DNA from: Liriodendron chinense
Taxonomy: Eukaryota; Streptophyta; Magnoliopsida; Magnoliales; Magnoliaceae
DNA length: 64,000 nucleotides
Assembly: GCA_003013855.2 (NCBI GenBank)
Contig: ML058577.1
Location: 1,674,001-1,738,000 of the forward strand
Reading direction: 5' to 3'
A program made the translations under genes and the position numbers. Positions within the stretch are counted from its first letter, which is position 1; every line of letters begins with the position of its first letter. The notes below the pieces were generated by a model. It worked only from the letters and a program-made list of their open reading frames with translations, ran no database searches and was not told the origin of the DNA. This document shows positions 10,776 through 22,922 of this stretch, piece by piece.

Positions 10776-12639
10776 TTCTTTAGGACTTAGCCATAATTCT
10801 AGTAGCTTCATCAAGCTTCCGTGCATAGCATAGGGTGTTGTGTTAGACGATCTGACGCAATTTCAGACGACATCCAATGAGCAAAAGGGGTATGTGTCAC
10901 TAACTGCCCACTACGTCGATGCCAAATGTTGATTTTGTAAAAGAATTATAAATTTTTGCTATCTCAAACCTCCTCAAAATAGTGTGATGATTTCAAATTG
11001 CATACACGAATGTCTTGTGGAGTGAGGCACTGAGAAGAAAATCTCCATGATAACTTTAAACAATGCCTCTGCAAACAATAATGTATTATTGAAGGTGTGG
11101 ACCCAATCTAGTATCACCAGTGACTTGTATTTCAGTGGTAGTATATTTCATGCTAGGTATTGTACCCACATCTTAAACTTGATTGTATAAGAAGGGCTTA
11201 AAGCAATTCAGGTAACAATCGATAACATCAAGGAGAGTGTCAAGTTCATACGGGGTCACCTTCACACTTATATACATGGAATAAGATCGTAAAAAGGTTG
11301 AATTTGACATCTTAATTAGAAGATAATGAAGTTAGATGTTACAACCCATTAGAATTCAACTTACAAAATGTTGGATTTAACGATAGCTTACAAAGCCGCA
11401 TTCCATTACTATAACAAGCATGATAGGGCATATCAATGGTTGCCTTCGAATGATGATTGAACAAGAGTTGAAACAGTTCATAACTTGCTAAAAGTTTTTA
11501 TAATACAACGAATATATTCCAGGTAGCATGTATCCAACTGCGAATATATTTCTGCCAAAACTCTAGAGGATAAATGATGTTTTGCAAAGAAACTCTAGTG
11601 GACTTGAATTTTTGTAAAGAACAATGGAGGACATGTAGTCGAAGTTTGATAAGTATTAGTTTTAATGTAATTTAGTAATAGTCATTGCAGTCTTTCTTGA
11701 TCCTCGAATATAAGATGTTCATGGTTAAATTCATTTTTTCAAAGTTGTATGGTGTGTAGAGTGGCATTAAGGTAGAAAAGATTCGTCATGCTGTAGCAGA
11801 TCTGTATAGTTTTTTGTGGGTGTGGCAAAAGACAGTTCCGCAAGTCAAATTGAAGTGGGTTTTAGTTCTAGTGTTGCTACGACACGAACTAAGATTGACG
11901 ATTTCATGTCTTTCATGGCACGAGAAGAGACTTAATCACGGATGACAGAATCAGAACTTGACCTGTATCTCAAGGAACCAATTGTGAAGTGCAAGGGCAA
12001 AGAATTTAATGTTTTAGATTGGCAAAAGTTGAAAGCTCAAGAATCACAATACTATATGCTCTCGTTGATGGTAAGAGACATATCGTCAATTCTAGTTTCA
12101 ACCATGGTATCAGAATCAACTTTTAGGACGAGTAGGGTCGTGAGCAAGTATCGAAGCTCACTTACACTAGATTTAGTTAAAGCCTTCATTTATACACAGG
12201 ACTGACTATATTTAAACGTCGGAAAAGGCAACTCTATTGAGGAGGACTTCGAGGAAGAGGAGAGTGAGAAGATAAATGAGATAGTACCGATGATCACAAT
12301 CGAATGAAGATGAAGGTCACTTTTCTATTATCATGTTTTTACAGTTATTATTTGCAGACTTGTAATCTTGGATTGTAATATTTTATGGTTGGATCTTGAA
12401 TTTTATAGTTTACAAACTTTTTATTATCATGATTTTATATTTCTTAACTTTTCATTTATGCAGTCATGCTTTAATGTATTCATTAAATCTCATCTCGTTG
12501 TCTATTTGTAGTTATTTATCTCGTTTCTTACTTATGTTGTTTATTTTTGTATCATCATTTATTAATTCTTTAATTGGTTATAGTTTATAGATAATGTCGC
12601 CGGAATATGATCCATTAGTAGAGATTTGAGATTATAGAG

Positions 12640-13411
12640 TCTAAATCAACTCCCACGATGGAAAGGTCAAATTGTGTGGAAAACAATTTCTGAACGTAAA
12701 AAATCACTTAAAACTGCATTTGGCTTGTCGAGGAGGATATGCAGCCCCATGTACCAAAGCTCCTCCTGAAGTTCATAATTTATTTCGAGTCATCCTCGAC
12801 TTAAACAGAAAGGCTTCCATCTCTTCCCCAACAACTGCAAGCAATACAACAAGCCATCGACGATATAGTAATAGGCCCGTTATCAATGAAGAGCTTCTGT
12901 ACTTAGTAGAGAAGAAGAAGAGAAAGAAAGGATGGAACAAGAAGAAATAGATTTTCAAAAAGCCATAAGATAAAGCCTGGAACTGGCTTCTAGTTCCAGG
13001 ACTAGACAACATAAACCCCCTTCAAGGCAGCATGATCCTGAAACTGGCTCGAGTACGGGATATAACCCCACATCCTAAATCATCAAAGTTTCTTAAAAGT
13101 TTGGCTGCATTTTATAAAGGGTTGGGAATTCCTTACAAATCGGGCCATAAGAAGAGGTTGGAAAAACTCATTCAATCCGTGAATGAAGATGTTGGAAATG
13201 CATCTTCACCATCCAAATCAGAAGAAGTAAACGACCATCTTCTAGACTCCCCTAGCTCAGACTTAGCTCAGAGTTCTTCTGCAATCCAAAAGGTAAAAAG
13301 AGAACCAAAAGATGATTCGGGCAACGAAGGTGGAGGCAAGAATTACTATTATGGACATGGATACTCAGGTTACTTTCTACAAAGGCATGCATCATATAGA
13401 GGATATTATTG
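12640..13411 (+). pseudogene. Second hAT-type BED zinc-finger gene fragment
   Basis: Two ORFs in the same frame, 12672-12950 and 13032-13412. The first resembles the BED finger of DUF659-type hAT proteins: CGKQF…NHLKLHLACRGGYAAPC, then KAPPEVHNLF and a basic LVEKKKRKKG stretch. The second has an N-terminal-like FYKGLGIPYKSGHKKRLEKLI segment, then a Glu/Ser-rich linker and a Gly/Tyr-rich tail (NEGGGKNYYYGHGYSGYF) typical of the C-terminus of that family. The central catalytic domain is missing, so it looks like an internally deleted copy. It lies downstream of the main transposase and inside the same element. Assignment rests on motif recall, not on alignment. Confidence 0.5.
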
Positions 13412-13799
13412 AATGAATGACTATATCGTAGAATATGCTTAGTAATTTGTATAAATTGTATTACCAATTCAAGTTTGAGTATTTGACTTTTTGAACAAAT
13501 TCGATGATTTTTGTATTTGTGTTTATAATTTGAATGCATAGATTTTTTTAATAGATGATTGAATTGAGGTGAATGAATTGATTTTTTAGATTGTTTTGAA
13601 TGAATAGATGTTTGAGGTGGTGAATGAATAGATGAACTCGACCCGACTCGATGAATGAATGAATATTACTCATTTAGTCATTTTATTGAATGAATGAATA
13701 GATGCAATTTTATTATATATTTTTAATTTTTTTTACAATTTTTAGCTTTTTTTAATTTATAGACGAACTCGATCCAACTTGGTTCTAACTCTAACTCGG

Positions 13800-13955
13800 T
13801 CCCTATGACCGGGTTACACTCGGATCGGATTAGATCAGGCCATGAACAGTTCGGATCGATTCAGGCTTGGCTAACTCGGAATCAGGCCTTTTCCTTAGCT
13901 GGATCAGATCGGGTCAGCCCAAACTAAGTCTGACTCGACTCAATGACCACCTCTA
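13800..13955. repeat. Right subterminal region of hAT element
   Basis: Dense in CTCGG, GATCGGAT, GATCAGGC and GACTCGACTC words, ending ATGACCACCTCTA at 13955, just before the duplication TGCCCAAT. The left end (5958-6130) has the same word composition in mirrored orientation. Such subterminal motif clusters are normally transposase-binding sites in hAT elements. Confidence 0.6.
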
Positions 13956-14008
13956 TGCCCAATAGGTATAGAGTAAGCTCATTTTACATGGATTACAGTA
14001 GAGAAATT

Positions 14009-14632
14009 TGTTGGAAAACTGCAAAAGCATAGAGGAGAATTAAACAAGCAATCCACATAGCAAAGAAGTCACATGTAGTAAACAATCCAATTTTATGTGA
14101 AAAACCCCGACAGGAAAAAACCACTGTACAAAGCGGGCTTCACTATGATTCACAGAAGTTACAAGAGATGATCAACTAAAAAATAAAGCCCTCAGAGAAA
14201 ACCCAATCTCTCTCTCTCTCTCTCTCTCTCAACCCTAATACCCTTGTAAATAACATATTAGAATACCCTAATCCCGATTATGCCTCACTTATATAGCTAC
14301 AAAGTCAAAATTAGAAATAATTTATGCAAAACCATGTAAAAACTATGAAAACTGTCGGTCATTCTGTCAGTCGCTCGACATCATCCGAACTACCTTCAGT
14401 CGCACGATAGCTAAGGTTTCGCTCGCCATAAAACCCACTAAAATGTCCAAAGAGTTTTGGTATAAAATTTTGAATATCATTGGTTGCCCAAGCCCCCATG
14501 TTCGGTCACCTGAACTAGCCTAAAATTTTCCAAAGACCAATTTGGAATATATGGGACAATTTTGGTTGCCCGACTGTATGGTCAGTTGACTAAAACCCCC
14601 TGCCCTGTCTAGATTGAAGGCTTCATTTAACA
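14009..14632 (-). repeat. 3' LTR of copia A
   Basis: TGTTGGAA…TTTAACA in window orientation. On the minus strand the sequence before it is GGTAGATAT, a worn polypurine tract resembling the usual GGGGGAGAT. TATA-like GCTATATAAG lies at 14287-14297, with GGTC/GACC-type inverted motifs at 14345-14600 upstream of it on the minus strand. A CT microsatellite is at 14207-14230. By eye it differs from the 5' LTR by roughly 15-20 percent, so the insertion is old. Confidence 0.88.
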
Positions 14633-16080
14633 ATATCTACCGAAGCTTCAATCGACAACATTCTTCCTTTGCTTCATCCATCATCTCTACTTTATCATAG
14701 CTTCATCATTTCTCGTGCACATATCGTCTTCATTCCGTCTTCACCAATGCTAGAGAAGTTGCACAGAACTTAAACTTTTCTGCAAGAACTACCTTGGTGA
14801 GCACGTCCGTTGGATTCACGTTAGTATGAATCTTTTTTAGATTCACATTGTCTTCCTCAAGCACCTGTCAGATAAAATGGTGATGCACATCAATATGTTT
14901 AGTACAAGAGTCATAAACTGAGTTTTAGCCAAATTGATAGCAATAAAGCTATCGCACAATTAACCGGCACGACCTCATGCTGAAGCCCCAACTGATTTAT
15001 CATGCCCCTTAACTAAACAACTTCCTTGAACGCTTTTGTCACTGCCATATACTCTACTTCAATAGTGGAAAGAGCCACCATCGACTAAAGCTTGGACATC
15101 CAACTAATCGGTCCACCCAATAGTACAAACGAGTACCCGAAAGTCGATCTCCTACAATCCACACTTCCTGCATAATCTAAATCAACGTACCCTACTAACT
15201 TGTCCCTCGACTTTTCGAATGTCAAGACGTAGTCCTGTGTATCTTGAATATATCGAAGTAGCCATTTTACAACTTCCTAGTGTTGCTTGTCGGGGTTTGA
15301 CATAAATATACTCACAACACCCACCGCATGTGAAATATCAGGTCTTGTACAAACTATAGCATACATCAAGATGAACATGATGCTTGAATAAGGCACACGA
15401 GATATAACATGTTTTTCTTCATCTGACTTAGAACATTGTTATGAAGAAATCTTGAAGTGAGCCGCGTAAAGAACACTAACTGGTTTAGTCTTTTCCATCC
15501 CAAACTTCACCAATATCTTGTCAAGATATTCAGCCTAAGACAACCACAACCTGCTCCTCTTCCTGTCTCTGTGTAAATTAATGTCGATAATCCTCTTTGT
15601 AACCCTCAGATCCTTCATCTCAGATGTCCTTGAAAGCTGAGTCTTCAATACATTAATATCAGAGATGCTATGACTGGCAATAAGCATGTCATCAACGTAA
15701 CGTAAAGCAACAGTAGTATAAACTTCTCATCACTCAGTGTCTTGAAGTAGACACAGTGATCGTACTCGCTCCTGAAAAAGTCCTGACTCATCATGAAAGA
15801 ATCAAATTTCTTATACCACCACCTAGGCGACTATTTCAGGCCATATAACAACCTCCTTAACCTGTAAACTTTGTTCTCTGGCCCTTGTACCATATACCCT
15901 TCTGTCTACGAGATGTAAATCTGCTAATCCAATTTCCCATGTAAGAAAGCAGTTTTAACATCCATTTGTTATAGCTTGAGGTTGTATTGAGTGACCAAAG
16001 CCAACATGAACTTGATAGATACTTGCTTCACAACTGGGGAGAAGATCTCACTATAGTCAACACCTTCTCACTGAGCATAT

Positions 16081-17719
16081 TGTTCACTCCCCAAGTGTAG
16101 GGTTGCGAAGTAGTAATAATTCGGAAAGACCGAGTATCATTCCCACAGAGATTGATGAATGGGTATTCTCAGATTTTGTCTAAAATAACTAGTAATTAAG
16201 ATCCTATTAAGAACTAAAGCTAGAAAATAGTGATTTGGGTTTAAACAGTGAATGTGTAAGGTAATATAAATCTAAAAAGGCACTAGAGCGCCAAGGATCC
16301 ACTTTTGATAAGTTTCAATGCATCAACACAACTAGGTCTCTCATAACTCAATCGGAATCGAATTCATATCTCTATCCGATCGGAATATAGAGCAGTTAAA
16401 TCAACAATTATCCAAAACAGTTGCTTATTCATTGATTCAATTCCCACATCAACGCTCAGGCCTTGGGCACACTCAATTGTGTAGGCCAAGCCTCTTTCCA
16501 ATCTAGTTGAGATTCACAACCATAGCTTTCATCAAATCCTGTCACTAGACTTGATTACAACTAATGATTAGAACTCTAATTAAATCAAAATCAATGAATA
16601 AACAGCTATTCTAGATTATATAACAAAAGATAAGAACTTTAGTTGAATGAGTTCCCACATGAAAATCAGGCCATTGCATACAAGGCAATCAAAGAATCTA
16701 CCATGCCCGGAGTCGATGATAGATCAATGAACTACAGAAACATAAACAATGCTCAGAAGGTAAGCTATCAAGTTTAGAATCACTAAGAATCACATGAGCC
16801 CGGAGTCATCAAGATCAAAGTAAAACCAAACTAGTACTTGATTCAAACTAACATTAACTAAAATTCATCAATTAAATCATAAAAAGGAAACCTAGGTTGT
16901 ATCAATCCATTAAAAACAAATCAAAAGCTTCCCCTCTTAGCCCTAGCTAAGAGGTTTTAGTTCATCTCTAACATCCTTGAACTAGAAGCCTCTAAAAACA
17001 TAAAAAACTACTAAAACAGGAAGAAAACTAGAAACTCGAAGTAGAATCCGTCTCCTAAGCAATCCCCACGTCCTAGCATGCCTTGGTATGAAGAGGAGAC
17101 GTCCTTTTATAGCTTGGAGGTGTGCATTACGCAAGAAACTTCCAGATTGCGCGTAAACTTACGCACTTGCGCAGAGAAATTCGGCGCCCAGAATAGAAAC
17201 CTTGCTGTTTACGCATGTCCGACCGGTCTGAGGCTGCAGACGACCAGTCGCACGACCGGTCGTAAATTGGCCAAAATCTGTCCTGCGAGTTTGCATAATT
17301 TTCATCCTTCAATTTTTATTCAATGACCGGTCGCACGACCGGTCTGATGTGTGGACGACCGGTCGCACGACCGGTCGCAGATGCTTCAGAGACAATGTGC
17401 ACACAGGCTTCTTCTGTTGAGTAGCCAGACCGGTCGGACAACCGGTCCTAAGCTTTGGACGACCGGTCGTATGACCGGTCGTGGATGGCTTTTCTCTGTC
17501 TTCTTTTCTTCTCTCCTTTGCTTCTTTCTTCTACCCTTTCATGCTTGATCTTGTGGTCTTCAATGCTTGTAAAGTAGCTCTATTTAGCCTTGAATCAGTG
17601 AAATCTCCATCTTGTCCCTACAATCACAAATCATGCATTAAAGTAGTCCTTTAAACATGTAAACCGTGTATAATGAGTGATGAATTGGGGTTAGAATATG
17701 CACAATTAAGAGCTCAACA
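16081..17719 (-). mobile_element. Solo LTR of the ACCGGT-array family in copia A pol
   Basis: 1639 bp, reading TGTTGAGCTC…GGAGTGAACA on the minus strand, flanked by a perfect 5-bp duplication CATAT (16076-16080 and 17720-17724). There is no internal region, so it is a solo LTR left by recombination between the two LTRs. TATA box TATAAAAG at plus 17104-17111. The copia reverse transcriptase frame continues across it once it is removed. Confidence 0.92.
17215..17490. promoter_or_regulatory. ACCGGT palindrome array in solo LTR
   Basis: About ten GACCGGTC-type sites, several as paired dyads GACCGGTCGCACGACCGGTC. On the minus strand they are upstream of the TATA box at 17104-17111, the same geometry as in the other copies of the family. 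Confidence 0.65.
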
Positions 17720-17985
17720 CATATCCCTTCGCCAACAACCTTGCCTTGTACATATCATATTTCTTTTGAAAAATCCATTTATAACTTATCATTTTTCAGC
17801 CCATGGGAAGCTCCACCATCTCCCACAGTCTCATTCGTGTAAAGGGAGTCCATCTCGTCATGCATTGTTGCCTTCCACTTTTCAACATCTACGTCATCAA
17901 GTGCTTATTGAAAAGTAGATGAATCTCCCTCATCTGTAATAAAGGTGAATATAATGTTCGAATCATCCCTAAACCTCGTCGGTAA

Positions 17986-20100
17986 TGTTGGGGTCCCAAA
18001 AGTCAGTACCCTGCAAAATAAATCAACTGGGCACGTGCTTCGAGGAAATGCCACAAAATACCATCCAACGCACCCAAATAGTAAGATTTGCAAAAGATCC
18101 AGTACTTAGTCATTTTTCTCCAATGGGCCCCACGAGTCACCGTGATCAAAACCGTCCAAAATAAGACAGACACCTTCTTTATGAATTATAATAAGCAGTG
18201 CATGACGATTAGCCAAAAGGTGGGGCCCGCGAACCCTTCATTTTGCAAAACCCAAATTTGCAAAGCACGAGTGCGTCAAGCGCACCCATTTATTCAGCTT
18301 GACACACCCTTAAATTTATGAAAATTCAAGAAGTATTTCAAGATGTATTTTACCTCTGACGCATCCAAAAAATAGCTTGACGCATCTAAAAAATACCTTC
18401 GACGCGTCCGTAAATTCAAAAAATTTGGAACTGCAATTTCAGGGTGCATTGGACCTTGACGCATCTAAAAAATGGTCTGACGCAGCCAAAAATAGCTCGC
18501 ACCCATCAAATCACCAAGAAACAGCATAGCATTTTTTGGATGCATTGGACCCCAATGCACCAAAAAAATAGCTCGACGCATCCATAAAACCAGCACATTT
18601 CAGAATATCATTTTAGGGTGCATCGGAGCTCCCACGCACCTATTTAAGGGTGCGTCGAAGGCTTTTGGGGGTGCGTCATACGTGGCAGCCCCTCATTGGT
18701 TGTTGTCCGGTATTTTCGAATATAAATACCCCCTTCCTACTATTCATTTGTAGAGATTAGGAGAGAAAGAAAGCTATTATCCTCTGAGTATTTGGGATTT
18801 GTCGCCGAAAACCCTCATCGGAATTCCTTTCCGATCGCCTGAAAAACTTTCCTGGTCACCGAAATCCCTTTTCGATCACCGATAACTTTCACCAGAAGAT
18901 CATTCCGACCAACACCACCGTAGGTCCTGGATTCTAAAAATCATGAGTGTGGGCACGCACCCGAAAATTGTCCCACGTACCGAAAAATTCAACATAATTC
19001 GGACAAGCACTTTCAGGGTGCATTGGACTCCCACGCACCCGAACATTATCTCACGCACCCAAAAATTCAACATAATTCGGATAAGCATTTTCAGGGTGCA
19101 TTGGACTCCCACGCACCCATAAATTGAACAAAAATCGGATAACTAATTTAAGGGTGTGTTGACATTCCACTCACCCATAAATTAGGTCCCACGCACCCGA
19201 AAAATCAGCCAATTACCAAAAATGTTTACAGGTGCATCGGACTCAATTTTAAGTGTTTTCAAGTTTCGCTTGAGCCTATTTTGGGTATTTCGAGCATTTC
19301 GGACGCAGTAGAACGGTCAAATGACCGTTTCGAGATCTTTAAATGAGCAAAATTGCGCATCTTTGAAGTTTGACCCGATTCGACGCGTTGAATGAAATGA
19401 CTTTTCGGAAAGAAGCCGCTAGCATCCGGAACTATGTAAATATGTCATCATTTATATCTACTATAAAGATATGATCCGATTTGGGTTGAAAGTTAGGCAA
19501 ACGGGACTATGGTTATCACGATAAACCATATCAAAAAGTTTTAATTCGCTACAAAGCAATTGCTATGAACTGCCACACCACAACAGTCGATGCCCTACCC
19601 ATTCAAACGGCATCCGTTGGTTGGCCTGCTTAGGTATACACAACTGCAGATTGGACTTCCCAAGGTCACCTGTCCATACATGACAGGTGCGGGCCTAGAG
19701 TTGTCCTTCTCAGTCATAAACCCTGATAGTCTCAGCCCGGATCTCCGGTCAAAACATGGGACATAGACATTTGACTAACACAAAGATGATTCAGTCCATA
19801 ACAAAACAAATACAGGTCTCTACGACCACAAAACTCTAAGACCATAGTCACTGCTAATTAGTCTTCTGTCTTTTAATCAAGGGTCATCGATCATTCGATG
19901 TAATTAAGGGCTCGTGCTAGATCACGGCCTGGAATATACAAGATCTCAGGATCTCTGAATAAAATTCACCTTGTGATATCTCTTCTTGTGTACCTTTTGT
20001 GAATACTTGTGATTGTCTATGAATGTTTCTATTACTCAGAACCCTAGAGCAACGTTACACCTTACACAAAAAATATAATCGTATCCATTTTCTAGTAAAC
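17986..20100 (+). repeat. 5' LTR of the Tat element
   Basis: Starts TGTTGGGGTCCC and ends at TCTAGTAAAC, where the 3' LTR has TTCTAACA, so its last bases are altered. TATA box TATAAATA at 18721-18728. GGGTGCGT / ACGCACCC motifs are dense on both sides of the TATA box (18250-18690 and 18945-19240). It contains the empty target site TCAGGGTGCATTGGAC (about 19012-19027) that is occupied by a solo LTR in the 3' LTR. Confidence 0.9.
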
Positions 20101-20117
20101 TGGTGACTCTGCTGGGG
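20101..20117 (+). other. Primer binding site of the Tat element
   Basis: TGGTGACTCTGCTGGGG directly follows the 5' LTR. It starts with TGG as expected for pairing with a tRNA CCA end. Arg-tRNA-type primers with a similar sequence are reported for Tat/Ogre elements; I could not check the tRNA match. Confidence 0.7.
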
Positions 20118-20784
20118 AAAAATCGAACCCAAAATCTCTGGTTAGCTCTGAGTATAGAAACGCTCTAAGATTAATCATTCGTAAATGCGAATGTGTACGT
20201 AGAAGATCTATCGTGAGGCATAATGTTTCAGCGCCCTCGGGCGCCAAATTGGCGACTCTCAATGTGAACGTTCTTCTCTTCATCTCTAAGGTAATAGATG
20301 GTAAATTAAAGGTTTTCAAACCCACGAACTCCCACAACTACACGTATTTGTCTTCTTCTTGCTTATTTCTATTAGTTTATGCACCTGCGGTCGATGGGTT
20401 CGCGCTCCCGGCCGCATTTATGAACTGTTCAAATGATTTCCTAACACCGCAGAATTAGCAAGATACTAGAACAGTCAGAAGAAATGGCATGCTCAACGAC
20501 TAGTTCGTGCACCTTCTTTACCACTAGAGGCTTCAGCTTCCCCCGTCTCACCACAACCGTAAATCCAAGCTCAGAGTGGCAGTTGGTTGAGACTCGAAGG
20601 CAGAAGAAGGAACAGAAGAAAGCTGCCATCATAGCAGCATATAGGAAGGCGAACGTTGCATGACCTCGCCCCGTGATTAGGAAACAGTGGCAGCCGAAGC
20701 TGAGGGCAGAAAATCCCTATCAACGGCCAGGTCATATCAGCCAAACCCGCAGTGCCTAAAATGACGGCCGAGTAGTTTCCGCCG
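20118..20784 (+). other. Untranslated leader of the Tat element
   Basis: Sequence between primer site and gag, including the small dyad GCGCCCTCGGGCGC near 20230. Only short ORFs on both strands, without recognised domains. Confidence 0.6.
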
Positions 20785-22867
20785 TTGTCCAAGGTCGATC
20801 TCACCTCGCAGGAACCTACCAGGCCTACACATGCAAAGAAATCTAAGCCCATGATAGTCCTTGAATCGAAACAGAGACCGGCTCAAAAAGTCCCGTCGGC
20901 ACAAGTGGTAATGGTCCAAGTGGCCGAAGAAGAAGAAGCACCGTATGAAGCAGAAGAATTACCTCCATTCCAAGATCAAATCGATAGATTGGTTGAGGCT
21001 AATCGCGAGACAAATGATCAGATGAGGGCTATTTAGGAAGCCTTAACCACTCTGATAGCTAAGAATGCCACTAGAAGTTTCGCGTCGCTCACCCGTCAGT
21101 CGGCGGAGGAATTCCAAGGGGCAGCGAAAGGTCCGACTAAGCCTGAACCGCCCGTCCAACTCAGGGTTGCTCCCTACAGAACGTGCACCACTGTCTACAT
21201 CGCACGTGTTACGAGAAGAGTTATCCCAGATGATAGCCCACATGATGCAGCAAGAAAAAGAGAAAGAAAGGAGGGGCAGCTATAAATATCGGGTCCTGTA
21301 CCCGCCAGAGGTGGAAGAGGTACCGTTCCCAGTCAATTTCAGATGCCTAGACTTCGAAAAGTTTGACGACAGAGGATCACTAGAAGAACACATCACCCAC
21401 TTCTTGACTACGTTAGGAAATTGGTCTGCGGTCCCGCAGTATTGCATGCGGCTATTCGGATCGACCCTGATCGAAAAAGCCTTCTAATGGTACATGTCAT
21501 TACCGGCAGGCTCTATAAGGACATGGGAGCAAATGCAGGACACTTTCATCTCAAAATTCTTTGCGACCGAGAGGGAGATCTCATTAACAGATTTGGCATT
21601 GGTCAGGCAAAGAAATGGCGAACCAGTGGAGAAGTTCATCGACCGATGGGGAACCACAGCGGCTCAATGTTGTGAGTTACCCAGTGAAGGTGAACAGATG
21701 AAGATGTGCCTAAGGGCTCTAGACCCGATGATCTCGTACGGATTGTCAGGTAACACCTTCAACTCCTTTCGCGAGCTAGCGACAAAAGCGCATCTGGTGG
21801 AGGAGGCAGCATCCCGGGTAAACTTCAGACCCGTGAGACAGAAGAGAGAGATGGGAAGAGCAGTAGAGACCCATCAAGTCGATAAGAGCAGGGACCAAAA
21901 AGACCGAAAACGGCCCGCTGTCGATCACAAGCTAGAGACAAAAGCAATGGTTGTCCAAGACAAGGGTAAAAGACCCTATGTACCCAAACGCGTATCAATA
22001 GCCGAAAGAGAAAGGGCGAATGGCCCATACACATTCGATATGGCCGATCTAGTTTCGATCATGGAACAATTGATCGAGGAAGGCTTAATGCGTCTACCAG
22101 AGCCCGTCCGTCCCCATGAAGTTGGACGAGTAAATGATCCCAAATATTGCAAATATCATCAATGTGTCAGCCACAAGACAGAAGATTGCTTCTCCTTTAA
22201 AGGGAGGATACAAGGGTTAATCAATTAAGGGGTCATCAGCATGAAAGTACCCGAGACAGCAAGGGAGACAACCGGGCCAATTTCACCAATCCCAATAAAG
22301 AACGACACCAACCGACCGACTTCATTCCCTGAGCCGAAGGAACCATGGACTCTAGTCAGTAGCAAGAAAAGACTCAAGAACAGACGAAGGCTCGCTAACA
22401 GAGGAAAAAACAAGGGGAGAGGAAGGAGAGAGATATTACAGGGGCACATACGACCCGTGACGAACATGGCACATTGCGGAATGGTGTCGTTCATCGAACA
22501 AGCACAGTCCGAGGCAACCCCACAAGCAGCTAAGGGAGAGGTTGATGCGGTCATCTTACGATCAAGAAAGCAAATGCCTGACCGTACCCCTCCAAAACCA
22601 GACGACCCGATGCAAGAAGACGATATCCCTGACAGGCCGCAAGAGAGACCTCATATACAAAAGTTGAAAGATAAGGTCGATGAAGCCACGACTAGTCAGC
22701 TAAGCCTGAGACTAGTGGCGTATGACGTTGTGTCATACTTACGAAAGGTTCCCGCTCGTCTAAGTATATATGATGCTTTATGTCTCTCGAAAGTGTACAG
22801 AGAAATGTTAATCAATGACTTACTTGATAGTGAAGTCAGGGAGGTCATGATGATAGAGATAGAATAA
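20785..22867 (+). pseudogene. Tat element gag
   Basis: Capsid/nucleocapsid polyprotein. A leading ORF (20785-21033) ends in an acidic, coiled-coil-like stretch (PPFQDQIDRLVEANRETNDQ). The main frame then shifts and runs 21065-22867 with stops at about 21485 and 22226. The retrotransposon gag domain is clear: PFPVNFRCLDFEKFDD, AF(stop)WYMSLPAGSIRTWEQM, and the block around QRNGEPVEKFIDRW. Near 22140-22190 a zinc-knuckle-like C-x2-H-x5-H-x4-C (CKYHQCVSHKTEDC) is followed by a basic region (about 22350-22430). Two in-frame stops and one frameshift make it non-coding today. Confidence 0.85.
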
Positions 22868-22922
22868 GAAATGAATAATACAGATAAATTTTGGGAGGGG
22901 TATATGCTGGTGTCACTAAGTC

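Larger units (their letters stand above)
8775..10865 (+). mobile_element. Solo LTR (2.1 kb) inside the hAT transposase
   Basis: Begins TGTTAGTGCAC and ends GCAATTTCA. Near the 3' end it has a poly-C tract followed by TTCTTTAGGACTTAG, as in many plant copia LTRs. Removing it with one copy of a diverged 5-bp duplication (AACGG at 8770-8774, GACGA at 10866-10870) joins the transposase codons from SDL(stop)T to SNEQKGY in frame, which sets the boundaries independently. Plus orientation is supported by a TATAAAAG box at 9433-9440. No internal retroviral genes are present. Short repeats 'ggaacc…ttaaacacctt' at 10080-10290 are also within it. Confidence 0.75.
8221..12307 (+). pseudogene. hAT transposase (Ac / RICESLEEPER-like), split by a solo LTR
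   Basis: Transposase that would cut and rejoin the hAT termini. The N-terminal half is at 8221-8774. It has a segment like YKYNRDHVNELMARF…INEISF…NPRYE and ends in the CISLTSDL motif holding the first catalytic Asp. Coding sequence resumes at 10871 with NEQKGYVSLTAHYVDA. It continues through the second catalytic region (about 11045-11070, reading NNASAN, so Asp has become Asn), the CTHILNLIV block (about 11160) and FDKYW/LDPR (about 11640-11720). It ends with the C-terminal dimerisation domain (11942-12205: LDLYLKEP, FNVLDW, STMVSESTF, YRSSLTLDLVKAFIYTQD) and an acidic tail to a TGA at 12305-12307. Several stops, including Trp to stop at two conserved positions, make it non-functional. Confidence 0.88.
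5958..13955 (+). mobile_element. hAT DNA transposon, ~8 kb, with 8-bp target duplication
   Basis: Flanked by a perfect 8-bp duplication TGCCCAAT at 5950-5957 and 13956-13963, the length expected for hAT elements. The ends are TAGACAAGTTGACTCGACT on the left and, reverse-complemented, TAGAGGTGGTCATTGAGTCG on the right, an imperfect terminal inverted repeat. Both subterminal regions are rich in TCGACTC/GATCCGA words. Inside are a telomere-like tract, a plus-strand hAT transposase pseudogene, a solo LTR (8775-10865) and a second BED-finger gene fragment. Without the solo LTR and its duplication the element is about 5.9 kb. The transposase is dead, so any mobility would need another source of enzyme. 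Confidence 0.85.
14770..17985 (-). pseudogene. Copia A reverse transcriptase and RNase H (interrupted)
   Basis: Minus-strand pol in two parts, 17725-17985 and 14770-16080, separated by a solo LTR. The first part carries the start of the reverse transcriptase domain (WKATMHDEMDSLY…). The frame then resumes with EGVDYSEIFSPVVK and DVKTAFLHG near 15950-16080 and the catalytic YVDD near 15687-15699. RNase H follows at about 14780-15400 (YAIVCTRPDISHAVGVVS, the catalytic GYVDLDYAGS region and a STIEVEYMA block). Several stops replace Trp or Gln codons. Enzymatically dead. Confidence 0.88.

Noticed and set aside
12396..12590. 64-residue hydrophobic ORF, possible membrane peptide
   Set aside because: AT-rich sequence downstream of the transposase stop; hydrophobicity follows from T-rich composition.
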